NCBI GenBank assembly: GCA_009668925.1 | Contig: SBEK01000020.1 | Location: 1-30,562, forward strand | Reading direction: 5' to 3' | Length of the DNA stretch: 30,562 nt | Origin: Deltaproteobacteria bacterium | GTDB taxonomy: Bacteria; Desulfobacterota; Syntrophia; Syntrophales; Smithellaceae | In this document: positions 7,414 through 17,839 of the stretch, in pieces | How the letters are laid out: each line of letters opens with the position of its first letter | How positions within the stretch are numbered: the first letter of the stretch is position 1 | Program-made: the position numbers and the translations under genes | Notes under the pieces: model-generated | What the model saw: only the letters and a program-made list of their open reading frames with translations | What the model was told of the DNA's origin: nothing | Database searches by the model: none

Positions 7414-10400
7414 TCAGATATTCTTTTTTCCCGCCAGCGCCTCCGTCACCTTGGCGGCCAGAGACTTGATGGTGAAGGGTTTCTGGATGAACTGAACGCC
7501 TTCCTCCAGCACGCCGTGGTGGGCGATGACATCCGCCGTATAGCCGGACATGAAGATCATGTTGATGTCGGGCCGTATTTCCATTATTTTGTTTCTTAAT
7601 TCTTTTCCGCTGATGCCCGGCATCACGACGTCGGAAATCACCAGATCGACACAGACATCCGGATCCCGGCAATATTCGACGGCCTCCATCGGCTTTTCGA
7701 TGGAGGTTACCCGATAACCGAGGGATTCCAGAATCCCTTTCGTGATCTGAAGGACCATGGCGTCGTCTTCGACCAGCAGAATATTCCCGCTGCCGGCGAT
7801 TTTCTCTTCCGGCTCGGGTTCAGCCGGTAGGGCGCATTCACCTTCGGCCCGCGGCAGAAAGATGCTGAATGTTGTTCCGTGATCCGGTTCGCTGTATACA
7901 TTGACGAAACCGTCGTTTTGTTTGACAATGCCGTAAACCGTCGCCAGCCCCAGCCCCGTGCCCTTGCCCACATCCTTGGTTGTGAAGAAAGGCTCGAAGA
8001 TATGCTGCAGCGTTTCTTTATCCATACCCACGCCGTTGTCGCTGAAGGACAGGCGGACATATTGACCGGGGACGCAATCGATGTTTTTTGCGCGGAAGGA
8101 CTCGTCCAGGGCGATATTGACGGTTTCAATGGTCAACTGACCTCCGCCGGGCATGGCGTCGCGGGCATTGACGGCAAGATTGATGAGAATCTGCTCAACT
8201 TGCGACGGGTCGAACTTAATCGGCCAGAGGTTCTCTCCCATGATCACGTGCAGGCCGATGTCCTCGCCGATCAGGCGGATCAGTGCTTTTTGCGTATGCG
8301 CGACCAGATCGTTCAAATCAACGATTTTAGGTTCAATGACCTGCTTGCGGGAAAAAGCCAAAAGCTGGGTGGTGATGTCCCGGGAACGGATAGCCGCTTT
8401 TTCAATTTCCGCAATATCTTTCAAAATGGGATGTTGTTTGCCCAGGCGCAGCTTGGCCAGGTCCACGTAGCCCAGGATGACGCTCAACATGTTGTTGAAA
8501 TCATGGGCCACGCCGCCGGCCAGGCGGCCGACGATTTCCATCTTCTGGGCCTGCATGAGCTGTGCTTCCAGTCTGTCTTTGTCCGCCCGCGCTTTCTTGC
8601 TCGCTGTCAGGTCCCGGCCGGCCATCAGTATGCGGGTTGCTTTGCCTTGAGCATTGCGCATAAACGTGGCGGTGACTTCGATCCAGACCGTGTCACCGTT
8701 TTTGCAGAGGATTTCCTGCTCCAGAGTCCGGGACCGGTTCGGATCCGCAACCTCTGTACTGTCTTCCAGCGCCAATTCTTCCATGACCGCGTTTGTCGCC
8801 AGGGTGAGCGATTCCGGCATCAGCAGCTTATTGATCGGAAGGGCTATCAGTTCGTCCGGCGTGTAGCCGGTGAGCGGGAAGCACGACGGGCTCATGTAAG
8901 TGAATTGCAGATTCAGGTCCGTCGTCCAGACGACCTCCTTCATGTTTTCAATGATCATCCGGTAGCGTTTTTCACTGTCTTTGAGCGCAGCTTCAACCTT
9001 CTTGCGCGCCGAGATATCCCTCGCGGCGATCTGAATTTCAGTGGGCTTGCCTTCCCGGTCGCGGTTAAAACTGGCCGTTGCTTCGAGCCAGACGGTTCCC
9101 CCTTCTTTCTTGTAGACTTCAATTTCGACCGTTCTGGAACGACGGGGGTCGAAAGGCAGGCCGCTTTGCTCGCGCTCCAGTTCTTCCAGAAGAATGCTCC
9201 TGGCCCGAGCAAAGGACTCCGGAGTCATTTGCTTCTCGGGAGGCGTGGATATGATCTCTTCGATCGTATAGCCGCTGGCTTTTGAGGCGGAGGGGCTGCG
9301 ATATTTGTACTGCAGGTTCAAATCCAGGATCCAGATGACATCCTGCATATTTTCGACAATCATCCGGTAAAGCCTCTCGCTCTCCGCCAGCGCTATTTCC
9401 GCGCTTCTGCGCGCGGTGATATCTCTGGCGGTCAGAATGATGCCGATCGGTTTTCCGCTTTTGTCGCGCTCAAAAATGGCATTCACTTCCTGCCAGATGG
9501 TGCCGCCCTTCTTATGATAGGCTTCAAGCTCAAGCGTAATCATGCGGTGCGGATCAACAGGCGCTCCGCTGAATTCGCGCCTAAGTTCCTCAGCCAGAAC
9601 ACCTTCCGCCCGCGCGTAGGATTCCGGCGTCAATTGATCCCGGATCGGGATGGCCATAATTTCTTCCGGTGTGTGGCCGGTGACCCTGACTTCCGACGGA
9701 CTCTGGTAGATGTAGTGTAAATTCAGATCGAGGATGGAGATGCTGTCCCGCATATTTTCCACGATCGTCCGGTAACGTTGTTCACTTTCGGCAAGGGCCT
9801 TCTCCATATTCCGGCGCTGGGTGATATCTCTGCCGACCGCAAGAATTTCCGTGGCTTTTCCGTTCGGGTCACGGTTGAGCGTGGCATTCACTTCCATCCA
9901 GATATTTTCGCTGGATTTGGAGTACATTTCAATTTGCAGCATCCGGGAGCGTTTCGGATCAACCGGTCTTCCGCTCGCCTCCTCGGCGAGTTCTTCGGCC
10001 AGGATGCGCGAGGCCAGCGCCAGGGAATCGGGCGTGATAAAGCCTTCGAGGGGCTTGTTCCGGACTTCTTCCGGGGCAAAGCCCGTCAGCCGCAGGTTCG
10101 ACGGGCTGACGTAAGTGATCCGCAAATCGAAATCGACGACCCAGACGATGTCGTTCACGTTTTCCGTCATCGTTCGATAGCGCTTTTCGCTCTCCAGAAG
10201 AGCATTTTCCGCGTCTTTTCTCTCGGTGATGTCCTGCATGAAACTGAGCACGGCGGGTTTACCCTTGTAAACTGTATCGACGGACGTCACCAAAAGATGG
10301 AGCAATTTCCCATCGGGCCGGATGACGCGGATATCGAAGTTATTGGGAGTCGGCTCGCCCCGCATGTTTTTGGTATAAGCCTCTTTGATGATTTGCACAT

Positions 10401-12699
10401 CATCGGGATGAACGAGTGAGCCCAGTGGCTCGCCTCCGACACGGGACGCCTTCGGGATGCCCAGGGTTCGCAGAAATTGCTCATTGTAATAAACGTAACG
10501 GCCGTCCTGGACGATGGTGACGCCGTCGCTGGTGCTTTCGAGCGTTTTGCGATAGATGGCTTCGCTCTCTTCCAGGGCTTTCTGGGCTTTCTTCCTTTCC
10601 GTGATGACGCGGGTGACGCCGACGATTTCGACGGGCTTCCCGTTTTCATCCCGGTTAAAATTTGCACTGACCTCCACCCAGACCTCAGTTCCATTCCTGT
10701 GCAGGAGCGGAACTTCGAAGGTGGCCGTTCTCGGGCCGTCCGCCGGGATTTCCGCCGCCTCGCGGGCCAGCTCCCGGGCCAGTCTCTCTTCGACCAGCGT
10801 GTAGGTCTCGGGAGGCAGCATGGCCTGGAGCGGAATGCCGAGGACTTCTTCCGGAGAGAAACCGAGGATCCTGAGGCAGGACGGACTCAAATACGTCCAG
10901 CGGAGATTGAAGTCCATCGTCCAGATGATGTCGCTGATATTGTCGGTGATCATCCGGAGGCGCTTTTCCCGGTCTTGAATGATCCGTTCGTTTTGCAGTC
11001 TTCGCGTTACATCCCGGCCGATCGCACTGAAGCCGATCGGATCGCCCTGCGGCGAGCGCATGAGCGATATGGATACTTCAGTGTAAATGATCTGTCCTTG
11101 TTTGGTCATGATTGCATGTTCAAACAAGGTTTTCTTGAGGCCGGTGCGGTAGATTTGGTTGAACGCCTCAAAAGTACTCTGGACCGTATCGGAGGGGACG
11201 ATGAGCTTGTAGTTTGCTTTTTGCAGTTCTTCGCGGGAGTAGCCGAGGGTGTGGCATAGGGAGTCGTTGAAGAAAAGAAAATTGCCCCGGAGGTCCGTTT
11301 CCAGATAGGTTTCCTCCATGTTTTCGAGAATATGCCGGTATTTTTCTTCGCTTCTGCGCAACGACTCTTCGGCCCTTCTGCGCTCCGTGACGTCTCTGAC
11401 GAGGACGCGAAATCCGCTGGGCCGGCCCGTTTCATCGCGCATGAGTGCGACGTTTTGCTGATGGAACCGGATCGATCCGTTTTTGGTGATGACTTCATAA
11501 TCCAGCGTTGCGGTGGCCAGTTCATTCCTGAAAATTTTGCGATAAACGTCTTTGATCGTTGCGAGGGATTCTTCGGTGGTGTAATGGTCGTAGAACGTTC
11601 CGATCAGATCCTCGCGTTCATAACCGACCAGAGCGCAGCCGGCGTCATTGACAAATGTCGTGATGCCGTGGATATCCGTTTCGAAATACCCTTCCCCCAT
11701 GATCTCGAGGATGGTCCGGTACTTTTCTTCACTGACCCGCTTTTCGTGTTCCGCTCTTTTGCGCCAGGAAACATCCCGAGTCAGGATGCGGAATCCGGAA
11801 GGCTTCCCGGACGCATCGTGTTTGAGCGCTGTGCTGATTTCGTAAGTGATGACGGATCCGTCCTTGCGCACCAGATCGTAATCAAAAAGCCGCTCCGGCT
11901 CGCCCGTGCGATAGACCCGTTGAAAAAGATCCTCCATTTTGCGGGCGACGGCGGGAGTAAGATATCTTTTATAGTGCATGCCGATCAGTTGCTCGCCGGT
12001 ATATCCCATGAGGCGGCAGGCTGCATCGCTGACAAAGGTGATTCGACCGGCGAGACTGCTTTCAAGATATCCCTCTTCCACAATATCGAGAATCGTCCGG
12101 TATCTCTCCTCGTTTTCCGCGAGATCGTTCTGGATGCGCACGCGCAGCGAAACATCCCGGACGACGCCGCGGAAGCCGATGGGGTTGCCAGACTCATCGC
12201 ACATCAGGGCAACCGAAGCTTCAACGCTGAGTTTATCCTTGTTTTTTTTCAGAATCTGCCAGTCGAATCCCTTGATGGATATGCCCGTGAGAAACACCCG
12301 GTGAAAAGCTTCGTAAACTTTCCGGGAGCTGTCTTCATCAACGAGATTACGGTAGTTGATTCCGCTGAGTTCATCGTGGCTATAGCCCAATTCCCGGACC
12401 ATGGCGTCGTTGAAAAATTTCAGATTGCCGCCCAGGTCGACTTCAAAATATGATTCTTCAATGGTGTCGAGGATATGACGATAACGCCGGGCTTCATCGG
12501 TCGGACCGGCTGTCGGCGGCGGAGAGGCCCGGAGCCTTTTTTCGGTTTTTTTGAGGAGTTTGTTGACGGCGTCGGCGATCCGTCCCAGGTCGTCGTCTTG
12601 GGAGGCGGAATCAAGTCTTTGAGAATAGTCGCCGGCCGCGGCTTTCTTGAGGGCGTGGAGAATGGATTCAAGGCGATCTTTTTTAGATTTCGCTGTCAT
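7414..12699 (-). CDS. Giant cytoplasmic hybrid histidine kinase with ten tandem PAS domains
   Basis: The 1761-residue product starts with a HAMP-like segment (about 12-55) without any membrane helix. Ten PAS domains follow, starting near residues 73, 200, 327, 454, 581, 716, 841, 976, 1111 and 1246. PAS 1-4 share one sequence type ([15 protein letters not shown]) with a 127-residue period. PAS 5 and 7-10 share another ([14 protein letters not shown], with a MTPES motif) with a 135-residue period. PAS 6 is distinct. The kinase core has H1399 ([10 protein letters not shown]), N1511, DNGVGMD at 1554-1560 and GKGTGLGL at 1578-1585. The terminal receiver has D1690 (VISDVVMP) and K1740. The signal sensed is unknown. 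The ATG at 12699 has AGGTG 7 bases upstream. The downstream paralogue is 243 bases away. Confidence 0.95.
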   Translation of the reverse strand: MTAKSKKDRLESILHALKKAAAGDYSQRLDSASQDDDLGRIADAVNKLLKKTEKRLRASPPPTAGPTDEARRYRHILDTIEESYFEVDLGGNLKFFNDAMVRELGYSHDELSGINYRNLVDEDSSRKVYEAFHRVFLTGISIKGFDWQILKKNKDKLSVEASVALMCDESGNPIGFRGVVRDVSLRVRIQNDLAENEERYRTILDIVEEGYLESSLAGRITFVSDAACRLMGYTGEQLIGMHYKRYLTPAVARKMEDLFQRVYRTGEPERLFDYDLVRKDGSVITYEISTALKHDASGKPSGFRILTRDVSWRKRAEHEKRVSEEKYRTILEIMGEGYFETDIHGITTFVNDAGCALVGYEREDLIGTFYDHYTTEESLATIKDVYRKIFRNELATATLDYEVITKNGSIRFHQQNVALMRDETGRPSGFRVLVRDVTERRRAEESLRRSEEKYRHILENMEETYLETDLRGNFLFFNDSLCHTLGYSREELQKANYKLIVPSDTVQSTFEAFNQIYRTGLKKTLFEHAIMTKQGQIIYTEVSISLMRSPQGDPIGFSAIGRDVTRRLQNERIIQDREKRLRMITDNISDIIWTMDFNLRWTYLSPSCLRILGFSPEEVLGIPLQAMLPPETYTLVEERLARELAREAAEIPADGPRTATFEVPLLHRNGTEVWVEVSANFNRDENGKPVEIVGVTRVITERKKAQKALEESEAIYRKTLESTSDGVTIVQDGRYVYYNEQFLRTLGIPKASRVGGEPLGSLVHPDDVQIIKEAYTKNMRGEPTPNNFDIRVIRPDGKLLHLLVTSVDTVYKGKPAVLSFMQDITERKDAENALLESEKRYRTMTENVNDIVWVVDFDLRITYVSPSNLRLTGFAPEEVRNKPLEGFITPDSLALASRILAEELAEEASGRPVDPKRSRMLQIEMYSKSSENIWMEVNATLNRDPNGKATEILAVGRDITQRRNMEKALAESEQRYRTIVENMRDSISILDLNLHYIYQSPSEVRVTGHTPEEIMAIPIRDQLTPESYARAEGVLAEELRREFSGAPVDPHRMITLELEAYHKKGGTIWQEVNAIFERDKSGKPIGIILTARDITARRSAEIALAESERLYRMIVENMQDVIWILDLNLQYKYRSPSASKASGYTIEEIISTPPEKQMTPESFARARSILLEELEREQSGLPFDPRRSRTVEIEVYKKEGGTVWLEATASFNRDREGKPTEIQIAARDISARKKVEAALKDSEKRYRMIIENMKEVVWTTDLNLQFTYMSPSCFPLTGYTPDELIALPINKLLMPESLTLATNAVMEELALEDSTEVADPNRSRTLEQEILCKNGDTVWIEVTATFMRNAQGKATRILMAGRDLTASKKARADKDRLEAQLMQAQKMEIVGRLAGGVAHDFNNMLSVILGYVDLAKLRLGKQHPILKDIAEIEKAAIRSRDITTQLLAFSRKQVIEPKIVDLNDLVAHTQKALIRLIGEDIGLHVIMGENLWPIKFDPSQVEQILINLAVNARDAMPGGGQLTIETVNIALDESFRAKNIDCVPGQYVRLSFSDNGVGMDKETLQHIFEPFFTTKDVGKGTGLGLATVYGIVKQNDGFVNVYSEPDHGTTFSIFLPRAEGECALPAEPEPEEKIAGSGNILLVEDDAMVLQITKGILESLGYRVTSIEKPMEAVEYCRDPDVCVDLVISDVVMPGISGKELRNKIMEIRPDINMIFMSGYTADVIAHHGVLEEGVQFIQKPFTIKSLAAKVTEALAGKKNI

Positions 12700-12850
12700 G
12701 GTCCGGCACCTGTTCGCATGTCAACTCTACATGACTTATCGCTGGGGAGCAAGCCCTAATCACAGTAAATATCGGGTGCCGCAAACTGAAACTTGAACGG
12801 CCGATTGCATCCCCGGTCCGACTGTGGTAAGCCTCGCCCTCCAATCAGCT

Positions 12851-12937
12851 CCGCCGCGGCAAGCCGGCGGGGCGCGAAACGGATGTCATGATTCCGCGGC
12901 GGGCCGCGGAGAATTAACGCTCGTCCCGCAAAGCGGG
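12851..12937 (+). promoter_or_regulatory. Hairpin-rich leader of tex
   Basis: CCGCCGCGG (12851-12859) pairs perfectly with CCGCGGCGG (12894-12902), closing a 34-base loop. A second hairpin, CCCGC-AAA-GCGGG (12925-12937), ends about 7 bases before the AGAGGA ribosome-binding site of tex. The second hairpin belongs to a 29-base repeat that recurs at 20678-20706. Neither stem is followed by a U-tract, so these are not ordinary terminators. Confidence 0.5.
12909..12937 (+). repeat. Dispersed 29-base repeat, copy 1
   Basis: The repeat begins GAGAATTAACGCTCG and ends CAAAGCGGG. It matches 20678-20706 at 27 of 29 positions. In this copy the final part forms a perfect 5-base-pair hairpin. An additional upstream match (CCAATCA-GCTC at 12841-12851) suggests the element is longer and is interrupted here by about 50 bases. 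Confidence 0.7.
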
Positions 12938-12955
12938 AAGCGAAAGAGGATTGCT

Positions 12956-15247
12956 ATGAATTCATCTCGCTATGAAACCATTGCTGGTGAACTGAATATT
13001 GATGCCGGGCAGGTAGCGGCTGCGGCAGCCATGCTGGCCGAAGGGGCGACCGTTCCTTTTATCGCCCGGTATCGCAAAGAAGTAACCGGATCGCTCGATG
13101 AAGTGGCCGTGACGGCCATCCGCGACCGGCTGGCCCAGCTCGAGGAACTGGAAACCCGCCGCACAGCCGTTTTAAAATCACTCACCGAGCGGAATTTGCT
13201 GACGCCGGAACTGGAAGCGAAAGTTGCCGCTGCGGAATCGTTGTCTGTTCTGGAAGATATTTATCTCCCGTTTCGCCCCAAGCGCCGCACGCGGGCGACA
13301 ATCGCCCGGGAAAAAGGGCTCGAAGAACTGGCGGCGAAGATTTTTGCCGGGGAGGACGGCGATGTGGCCCTGTGGGCCGCCTCGTTCATCAGTGAAGAAA
13401 AAGGCGCGGCCACGGCGGACGAGGCCCTGGCGGGAGCGCGCGATATCATCGCTGAATGGGTGAACGAAGATGCGGGGGCGCGGGCGAAAATGCGCGATCT
13501 GTTCTGGAACAAGGGCGTGATCCGGTCCAGGGTCTTGCCGGACAAGCTGGAAGCCGGCATTAAATACAAGGACTATTATGACTGGGAAGAACCGGTGGCC
13601 AGGGCGCCCTCGCACCGCGTCCTGGCCATGCGGCGGGGCGAGCGCGAAGAATTTCTGACGGTTTCGATGACGCCTCCCGAAGAAGAAGCAAAACGGATCC
13701 TGGAGGATCTCTTCGTTCACGGCGCCAATGACGCGGCGGCCCAGGTAAAGCTGGCGGTTCAGGACAGTTACAAACGCCTGTTGTCGCTTTCGATGGAAAC
13801 GGAAACGCGGATGGAGTCCAAGAAGCGCGCGGACGAGACCGCGATCCGGGTTTTCGCCGATAACCTGCGGCAGCTGCTTTTGGCGCCGCCGCTGGGGCAG
13901 AAAGCCGTGCTGGCCATTGATCCGGGCTTTCGCACCGGCTGCAAGACGGTCTGTCTGGACGCCCAGGGAAAGCTTATGCATTATGAAACGATCTTTCCGC
14001 TCACCTCCGGCAAGGGAAGCGAAGACGCGGGCCGCACCGTCAAAACGCTGTGCGAAAAATTTCAAATCGAAGCCATAGCCGTCGGCAACGGCACTGCGGG
14101 GCGGGAGACGGAAGCGTTTCTCCGAAGCCTTGCACTTCCCAAAGAAGTCGTCGTGGTCATGGTCAATGAAAGCGGCGCGTCCATCTATTCGGCCTCCGAG
14201 GCGGCGCGGAGCGAATTTCCCGATCACGATATCACGGTGCGCGGCGCGGTTTCGATTGGCCGCCGCCTGATGGATCCGCTGGCGGAGCTTGTCAAAATCG
14301 AACCCAAAGCCATCGGCGTGGGGCAGTATCAGCACGATGTGGATCAGGGCCTGCTGCAGCAGTGCCTGGACGATGTCGTGGTGAGCTCGGTGAATGCCGT
14401 CGGCGTCGAAGTCAATACGGCGAGTGTTCAGTTGCTTTCCTACGTATCGGGCCTGGGGCCGGCGCTGGCCCAGAACATCGTCCGGCATCGCGATGAAAAC
14501 GGTCCGTTTGCGACGCGCGAAGCCCTCAAAAAAGTGCAGCGCCTCGGCGCCAAGGCCTTCGAACAGGCCGCCGGATTTCTGCGCATCCGCGGCAGCGTCA
14601 ATCCGCTGGATGCGAGCGCCGTCCATCCGGAGCGCTACGCGCTTGTCGAAAAGATGGCGGCGGACCAGGGCTGTACGGTGCCGGATCTGATGGCGGATGA
14701 AGCCCGGAGACGGAAGATTGTTCTTACGGACTACGTCACCGAAACGATCGGTTTGCCAACGCTGCAGGACATCATGGCGGAGCTGGCTAAGCCGGGCCGG
14801 GACCCGCGGCGCCGGTTTGAAAATGTTGTTTTTGCCGAGGGCATCGATAAGATCACGGATTTGGTTCCCGGAATGAAACTCGCGGGCATCGTCACCAACA
14901 TCACGGCGTTCGGCGCTTTCGTCGATATCGGCGTTCATCAGGACGGCCTCGTGCATTTAAGCGAAATGGCCGACCGTTTTGTGAAAACGCCCGCGGATGT
15001 CGTCAAGGTCGGCCAGAAAGTCGAAGTGACCGCTCTGGCGGTGGATGTCCCGCGCAAGCGGATTTCCCTCTCCATGAAAAAAACGCCGGGTGAAAAAAAC
15101 AAGCCGGAAGAAAAGGAAGAGAAACCACCGGCCGCGGGACGAAAGATCGAGTCCGCACGACCGGCGCGCCCGGGAAAAAATCCGGGCCGGGAAGCGCCCC
15201 AACCGTTTAATAATCCTTTCGCCGAGGCCCTGAAGAAACGAGGATGA
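12956..15247 (+). CDS. tex: Tex, S1-domain RNA-binding transcription accessory protein
   Basis: This 763-residue protein is a full-length Tex/YhgF homologue, a conserved nucleic-acid-binding protein linked to transcription and RNA handling. The N-terminal helical part (PFIARYRKEVTGSLDE near 37-52) is diagnostic. A YqgF/RNase H-like domain starts near 318 (LAIDPGFRTGCK), a helix-hairpin-helix region covers about 488-540 (YVSGLGPALAQNIV), and an S1 domain covers about 641-712 (VTNITAFGAFVDIG). The last 50 residues form a basic, Pro/Lys/Glu-rich disordered tail. The frame opens at 12824, but the ATG at 12956 follows AGAGGA and gives the family N-terminus. It is transcribed away from the ten-PAS kinase. 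Confidence 0.97.
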   Translation: MNSSRYETIAGELNIDAGQVAAAAAMLAEGATVPFIARYRKEVTGSLDEVAVTAIRDRLAQLEELETRRTAVLKSLTERNLLTPELEAKVAAAESLSVLEDIYLPFRPKRRTRATIAREKGLEELAAKIFAGEDGDVALWAASFISEEKGAATADEALAGARDIIAEWVNEDAGARAKMRDLFWNKGVIRSRVLPDKLEAGIKYKDYYDWEEPVARAPSHRVLAMRRGEREEFLTVSMTPPEEEAKRILEDLFVHGANDAAAQVKLAVQDSYKRLLSLSMETETRMESKKRADETAIRVFADNLRQLLLAPPLGQKAVLAIDPGFRTGCKTVCLDAQGKLMHYETIFPLTSGKGSEDAGRTVKTLCEKFQIEAIAVGNGTAGRETEAFLRSLALPKEVVVVMVNESGASIYSASEAARSEFPDHDITVRGAVSIGRRLMDPLAELVKIEPKAIGVGQYQHDVDQGLLQQCLDDVVVSSVNAVGVEVNTASVQLLSYVSGLGPALAQNIVRHRDENGPFATREALKKVQRLGAKAFEQAAGFLRIRGSVNPLDASAVHPERYALVEKMAADQGCTVPDLMADEARRRKIVLTDYVTETIGLPTLQDIMAELAKPGRDPRRRFENVVFAEGIDKITDLVPGMKLAGIVTNITAFGAFVDIGVHQDGLVHLSEMADRFVKTPADVVKVGQKVEVTALAVDVPRKRISLSMKKTPGEKNKPEEKEEKPPAAGRKIESARPARPGKNPGREAPQPFNNPFAEALKKRG

Positions 15248-15318
15248 AATGATTCCCTGCCGATTGCCCCGAAACATTCAGCTTCGAGGGTCAGGATGTC
15301 CGGGGGGGAGATAAGCGG

Positions 15319-17637
15319 CTACTTAAACAGACCGCGCAGGAATTCTTTGACGTCATGCATTTTGCCGCGGATCGCATCCATCACCGGATTAACCGGATGA
15401 TCCGGACAGGTTTCCTTGGGGGCCGTCCCGGCAAGGTAAGCTTCCCGAAAGGTGTGCGGGCATAAAACCGTGGCCAGGTAGCCGGATTCGGGATCGACGA
15501 GCGCCGTTTCGATTCCCGGGGGCGCGCTCAAGGGCCGAGGCCCGGCTTGGGAATAAAACGCTCTCAGAAACCGGGCGTTGATGCGCAGCGCTCCGGCCGC
15601 GCCGGTGAGGCCCGTATCGGCTCCGGAGTCATATCCCACCCACACGGCGCAGACGATATCCGGGGTATAAGCGACAAACCATGAATCCCGGTTCCCGTTG
15701 GTTGTTCCGGTTTTGCCCGAGACGGGGAAATTGATATTCAAGGCCCTGGCCTCTTTCGCGGTGCCGCGCGTAAGGACGCCTTCCAGAGCGTAGCTCGTCA
15801 GATACGTTACGCGCGGGTCCAGGGCCTGCCGGCGTTTTAACCGCCTTTCGATAATCGGCTCGCCGTCCGCCATGGTGACCGAATACAGCGAAAAGGGGTC
15901 ATAGCGGAATCCGTCCGCGGCGAGGGTGGTGTAGGCATAGGCCAATTCCAGCGGCGTCACTTCGAAGCTGCCCAGAGCCATCGAAGGGACGGGCAGAAGC
16001 GGGCTCTTGATGCCCGCCTGTCTCGCGGCGTCCAGGACATTCGGAAAGCCTATGTCATTGGCCAGGCGTGTGGTGGCCGTGTTGACGGAGTCTTCAATGG
16101 TTTTCCGGATGGTGAGCATGCCGTATTGTTTGTCTTCAAAATTAGACGGGGACCACATTCCCTCCGGCGTCGGCAGAACTATCGGTTCGCCGGAAATCCG
16201 GGTGGAGAGCGTCCAGTTTCCGCTGCCCGCCAGCGACTGCGCAAGAGCGGCCAAAAGGACGAAGGGCTTGAAAGCGCTGCCGGGCTGTCGTCTGGCATCC
16301 ACCGCCCGGTTGAACCGGCTCTGCCCGTAGTTTCGTCCGCCGACCATCGCGGTCACCGCCCCGGTCTTCGGATCGATCGCGACCAGCGCGGCCTGCAGGG
16401 GTTCCGCGGCGCGGCGGGCTGTTTTCCCGATGGTTTCGAGCCCGCGCGTGACGGCCTCTTCCGCCATGCCCTGCTGCACGGGATCAAGCGTCGTGTAATA
16501 GCGGTATCCCGTATGATAGAGCCTTTCCGTTCCCATTTCCTCCTTGGTGATCCTCTGGATGTAATCGATAAAATACGAGGACAGGTGAACAGGCGCCAGG
16601 CCGGATCTGATCTGCACAGGCGCCGCGGAGGCGCTTACGAACTGGGCTTCGCGAATCATATCCAGTTTCTCCATTCGGGCGAGGACCTTGTTGCGGCGCT
16701 CCCTGGCTGCGCCGGGGTTTCTGAGCAGAGCGTAGCGGTTTGGCGCATGAATAATGCCCGCCAGGAGCGCCGCCTCTTCGAGAGATAAATCCCTGGCGTG
16801 TTTTGAGAAATAGATGCCTGCCGCGTCTTCGACGCCGTAAATGCGGTCCATGCCGGTCTGCCCCAGATAAATCTTGTTGAGATACATCTCCAGAATTTGT
16901 TTCTTGGAGTATCTGAACTCGAGGGCCACCGCGAGCTCCGCTTCGCGCAGTTTGCGGGCGACGGTCTTTCTGGGAGAGAGGAAGAAATTCTTGGCCAGCT
17001 GCTGCGTAATCGTGGAGCCGCCCTCCGCGAACCGCTGTTCTTTGACGTCGGTAATGAAGGCGCGGCCGATGGCCAGGATGTCCAGCCCGAAGTGGGAATA
17101 GAAGTGCGAGTCTTCGGAGGCGATGACCGCATCCTGGAGGTAAGGAGAAATATCGGAAAGTCGGACCTGATGCCGGGCATCCAGCTTCACGCTCATGATG
17201 CGGCCGATTTCCTCCGGAGCCAGCCTGATCGACTCCAGCTCTTTCCCGGCGTCCGACGTCAGCGTCGAGACCCGTCCGTCCTGAAGGCCGATTTCGACCG
17301 GGCCGCTGAGGTCCGTACCTCCTTCGGCTTTGCCGCGGCGGAGAAAAATACGGAAATGCTTTTCATCGTGCGCATAGGTTCCGGGGGCGGAAGGCTTGCC
17401 GGCCACGCGCCGGTAGGCGAGCCGGTTCAGGCGCTCGGTGACGTGCGCGTTCCCCAGGTGAAGCCCCTTGCTGATTTCCAGTGGACGCCCGTAAAAAATC
17501 GTCGGAGATCCGCCGTCGCCTTCGGCAATGCCCTTGCCGACCTCGACATACAGATAACCCAGGCGCAGAGCCGCACAGACAACCCCGGCGGCCGCCACAA
17601 ACAAAGCGAAAAATAATAAACGATGACGCCGAATCAA
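15319..17637 (-). CDS. mrcB: Bifunctional penicillin-binding protein 1b (glycosyltransferase/transpeptidase)
   Basis: This 772-residue class A PBP polymerises and cross-links peptidoglycan at the outer face of the inner membrane. A signal anchor lies at about 7-28, followed by a UB2H-like region (about 45-135) characteristic of PBP1b rather than PBP1a. The GT51 domain has E175-D176 (ASEDSHFY), the GGSTITQQLAKN segment (206-217) and E250. The transpeptidase has S454 in GSAFKPF, SVN at 517-519 and KTGT at 642-645. The start is TTG at 17637, because GGGGAGGG lies just upstream and no ATG occurs in this frame before residue 148. The C-terminal region includes two cysteines (CPH and ETCPDH) in a short extension. 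It stands alone between tex and the aminotransferase gene. Confidence 0.95.
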   Translation of the reverse strand: MIRRHRLLFFALFVAAAGVVCAALRLGYLYVEVGKGIAEGDGGSPTIFYGRPLEISKGLHLGNAHVTERLNRLAYRRVAGKPSAPGTYAHDEKHFRIFLRRGKAEGGTDLSGPVEIGLQDGRVSTLTSDAGKELESIRLAPEEIGRIMSVKLDARHQVRLSDISPYLQDAVIASEDSHFYSHFGLDILAIGRAFITDVKEQRFAEGGSTITQQLAKNFFLSPRKTVARKLREAELAVALEFRYSKKQILEMYLNKIYLGQTGMDRIYGVEDAAGIYFSKHARDLSLEEAALLAGIIHAPNRYALLRNPGAARERRNKVLARMEKLDMIREAQFVSASAAPVQIRSGLAPVHLSSYFIDYIQRITKEEMGTERLYHTGYRYYTTLDPVQQGMAEEAVTRGLETIGKTARRAAEPLQAALVAIDPKTGAVTAMVGGRNYGQSRFNRAVDARRQPGSAFKPFVLLAALAQSLAGSGNWTLSTRISGEPIVLPTPEGMWSPSNFEDKQYGMLTIRKTIEDSVNTATTRLANDIGFPNVLDAARQAGIKSPLLPVPSMALGSFEVTPLELAYAYTTLAADGFRYDPFSLYSVTMADGEPIIERRLKRRQALDPRVTYLTSYALEGVLTRGTAKEARALNINFPVSGKTGTTNGNRDSWFVAYTPDIVCAVWVGYDSGADTGLTGAAGALRINARFLRAFYSQAGPRPLSAPPGIETALVDPESGYLATVLCPHTFREAYLAGTAPKETCPDHPVNPVMDAIRGKMHDVKEFLRGLFK

Positions 17638-17759
17638 CGAACCCTCCCCGGCGTGCCGGAGAACAGCAGGCCGACAGGATTGCCCCGCTCCTCAAGAGAG
17701 CGCACAACGGCTGCGGCGATGCTCGGGAATCGCCCGGGGGGCAAGATAGGATGGACTGG

Positions 17760-17787
17760 ATAATATTTTAGCATGACGGGAAGTTAA
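17760..17787 (-). promoter_or_regulatory. Candidate promoter of the PBP1b gene
   Basis: On the minus strand TTAACT (17787-17782) precedes TATTAT (17765-17760) with a 16-base spacer. The second box matches the consensus at five of six positions. It would leave a leader of about 115 bases before the TTG start. Confidence 0.3.
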
Positions 17788-17839
17788 GCACAGGGAAAAG
17801 GATACGGCAAGATAATTTTGACCAGGCAAAATCCACCGC

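Noticed and set aside
12824..12955. Upstream extension of tex by 44 codons
   Set aside because: It covers the hairpin leader and repeat, and is not found in the Tex family N-terminus. The ATG at 12956 has its own ribosome-binding site.
13178..14956. 592-codon open frame antisense to tex
   Set aside because: High GC and codon bias leave long antisense frames. The product is His/Arg/Phe-rich with no family features, while tex is a full-length conserved gene.
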